Assembly: GCA_031258035.1 (NCBI GenBank)
Contig: JAIRNL010000001.1
Coordinates: 1-6,058, forward strand
Reading direction: 5' to 3'
DNA: 6,058 nucleotides
DNA from: Azoarcus sp.
GTDB taxonomy: Bacteria > Pseudomonadota > Gammaproteobacteria > Burkholderiales > Rhodocyclaceae
Shown here: positions 5,848 through 6,058 of the stretch, in pieces
Layout of the letters: each line of letters begins with the position of its first letter
Position numbering within the stretch: the first letter of the stretch is position 1
The notes under the pieces: model-generated
Told to the model about the DNA's origin: nothing
Databases searched by the model: none
Seen by the model: only the letters and a program-made list of their open reading frames with translations
Translations under genes and position numbers: made by a program

Positions 5848-6058
5848 GCCTGAAATGCGGCATCGTTGGCCTGCCCAACGTTGGCAAATCCACCCTCTTC
5901 AACGCCCTCACCAAAGCCGGCATCGACGCGGCGAACTACCCGTTCTGCACCATCGAGCCCAACGTCGGCATCGTCGAAGTGCCCGACGCCCGCCTCGCCC
6001 GCCTGGCCGAAATCGTCAGGCCGCAGAAAATCCAGCCTGCCATCGTCGAATTCGTCGA
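5844..6058 (+). CDS. ychF: Redox-regulated ATPase YchF (Obg family), 5' part
   Basis: YchF (OLA1 family) is a P-loop NTPase of the Obg branch that prefers ATP over GTP and associates with ribosomes; in E. coli it is linked to the oxidative stress response. Only the first 71 codons are in the window and the frame is still open at the right edge. The start MSLKCGIVGLPNVGKST shows the Walker A loop GLPNVGKST (9-17), followed by LFNALTKAGIDAANYPFCTIEPNVG with the conserved switch-region Thr, all close to the E. coli protein. The ATG overlaps the pth stop (ATGA, 4 nt), and aagga at 5833-5837 lies 6 nt upstream, so translation is coupled to pth. The residues that decide ATP specificity lie beyond the window. 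Confidence 0.96.
   Translation, partial: MSLKCGIVGLPNVGKSTLFNALTKAGIDAANYPFCTIEPNVGIVEVPDARLARLAEIVRPQKIQPAIVEFV

Overview
The window is a GC-rich, gene-dense piece of a proteobacterial chromosome, most likely from a betaproteobacterium, perhaps Rhodocyclales-like. That placement is an inference from the gene order, the style of the Prs N-terminus (SLMVFTGNAN) and the tRNA-Gln between ispE and prs. The order TPR protein - lolB - ispE - prs - L25 - pth - ychF matches the conserved Pseudomonas aeruginosa block PA4667-PA4673. All genes are on the plus strand. I see no mobile element, CRISPR array or sign of recent transfer; this is housekeeping DNA.

Bases 1-3404 hold a tightly packed three-gene unit. 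The first gene is a periplasmic TPR protein related to LbcA, whose start codon is cut by the left edge. lolB, the outer-membrane lipoprotein receptor, starts at a TTG that overlaps the stop of the TPR gene. ispE (isoprenoid precursor synthesis, MEP pathway) starts 2 nt after lolB. The ispE frame runs 38 nt into a tRNA-Gln(UUG) gene and stops on the tRNA anticodon.

Bases 3367-3528 hold the tRNA and a strong 12-bp inverted repeat that may end its transcript. prs (PRPP synthetase) follows at 3529-4479. A 79-nt spacer carries an intrinsic terminator, a second hairpin and an imperfect tandem repeat that would allow alternative folds. Then come the long-form ribosomal protein L25 gene (rplY/ctc), pth (peptidyl-tRNA hydrolase) and the first 71 codons of ychF, which overlaps pth by 4 nt and runs off the right edge.

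Functionally, the left half serves the cell envelope: lipoprotein delivery, a probable periplasmic protease adaptor, and isoprenoids for undecaprenyl carriers and quinones. The right half serves nucleotide supply and translation. No unknown system is evident. The points most worth checking are the ispE stop inside the tRNA-Gln anticodon loop, the competing hairpins ahead of rplY, and the apparent loss of a lipobox plus a very acidic N-terminal segment in the TPR protein.
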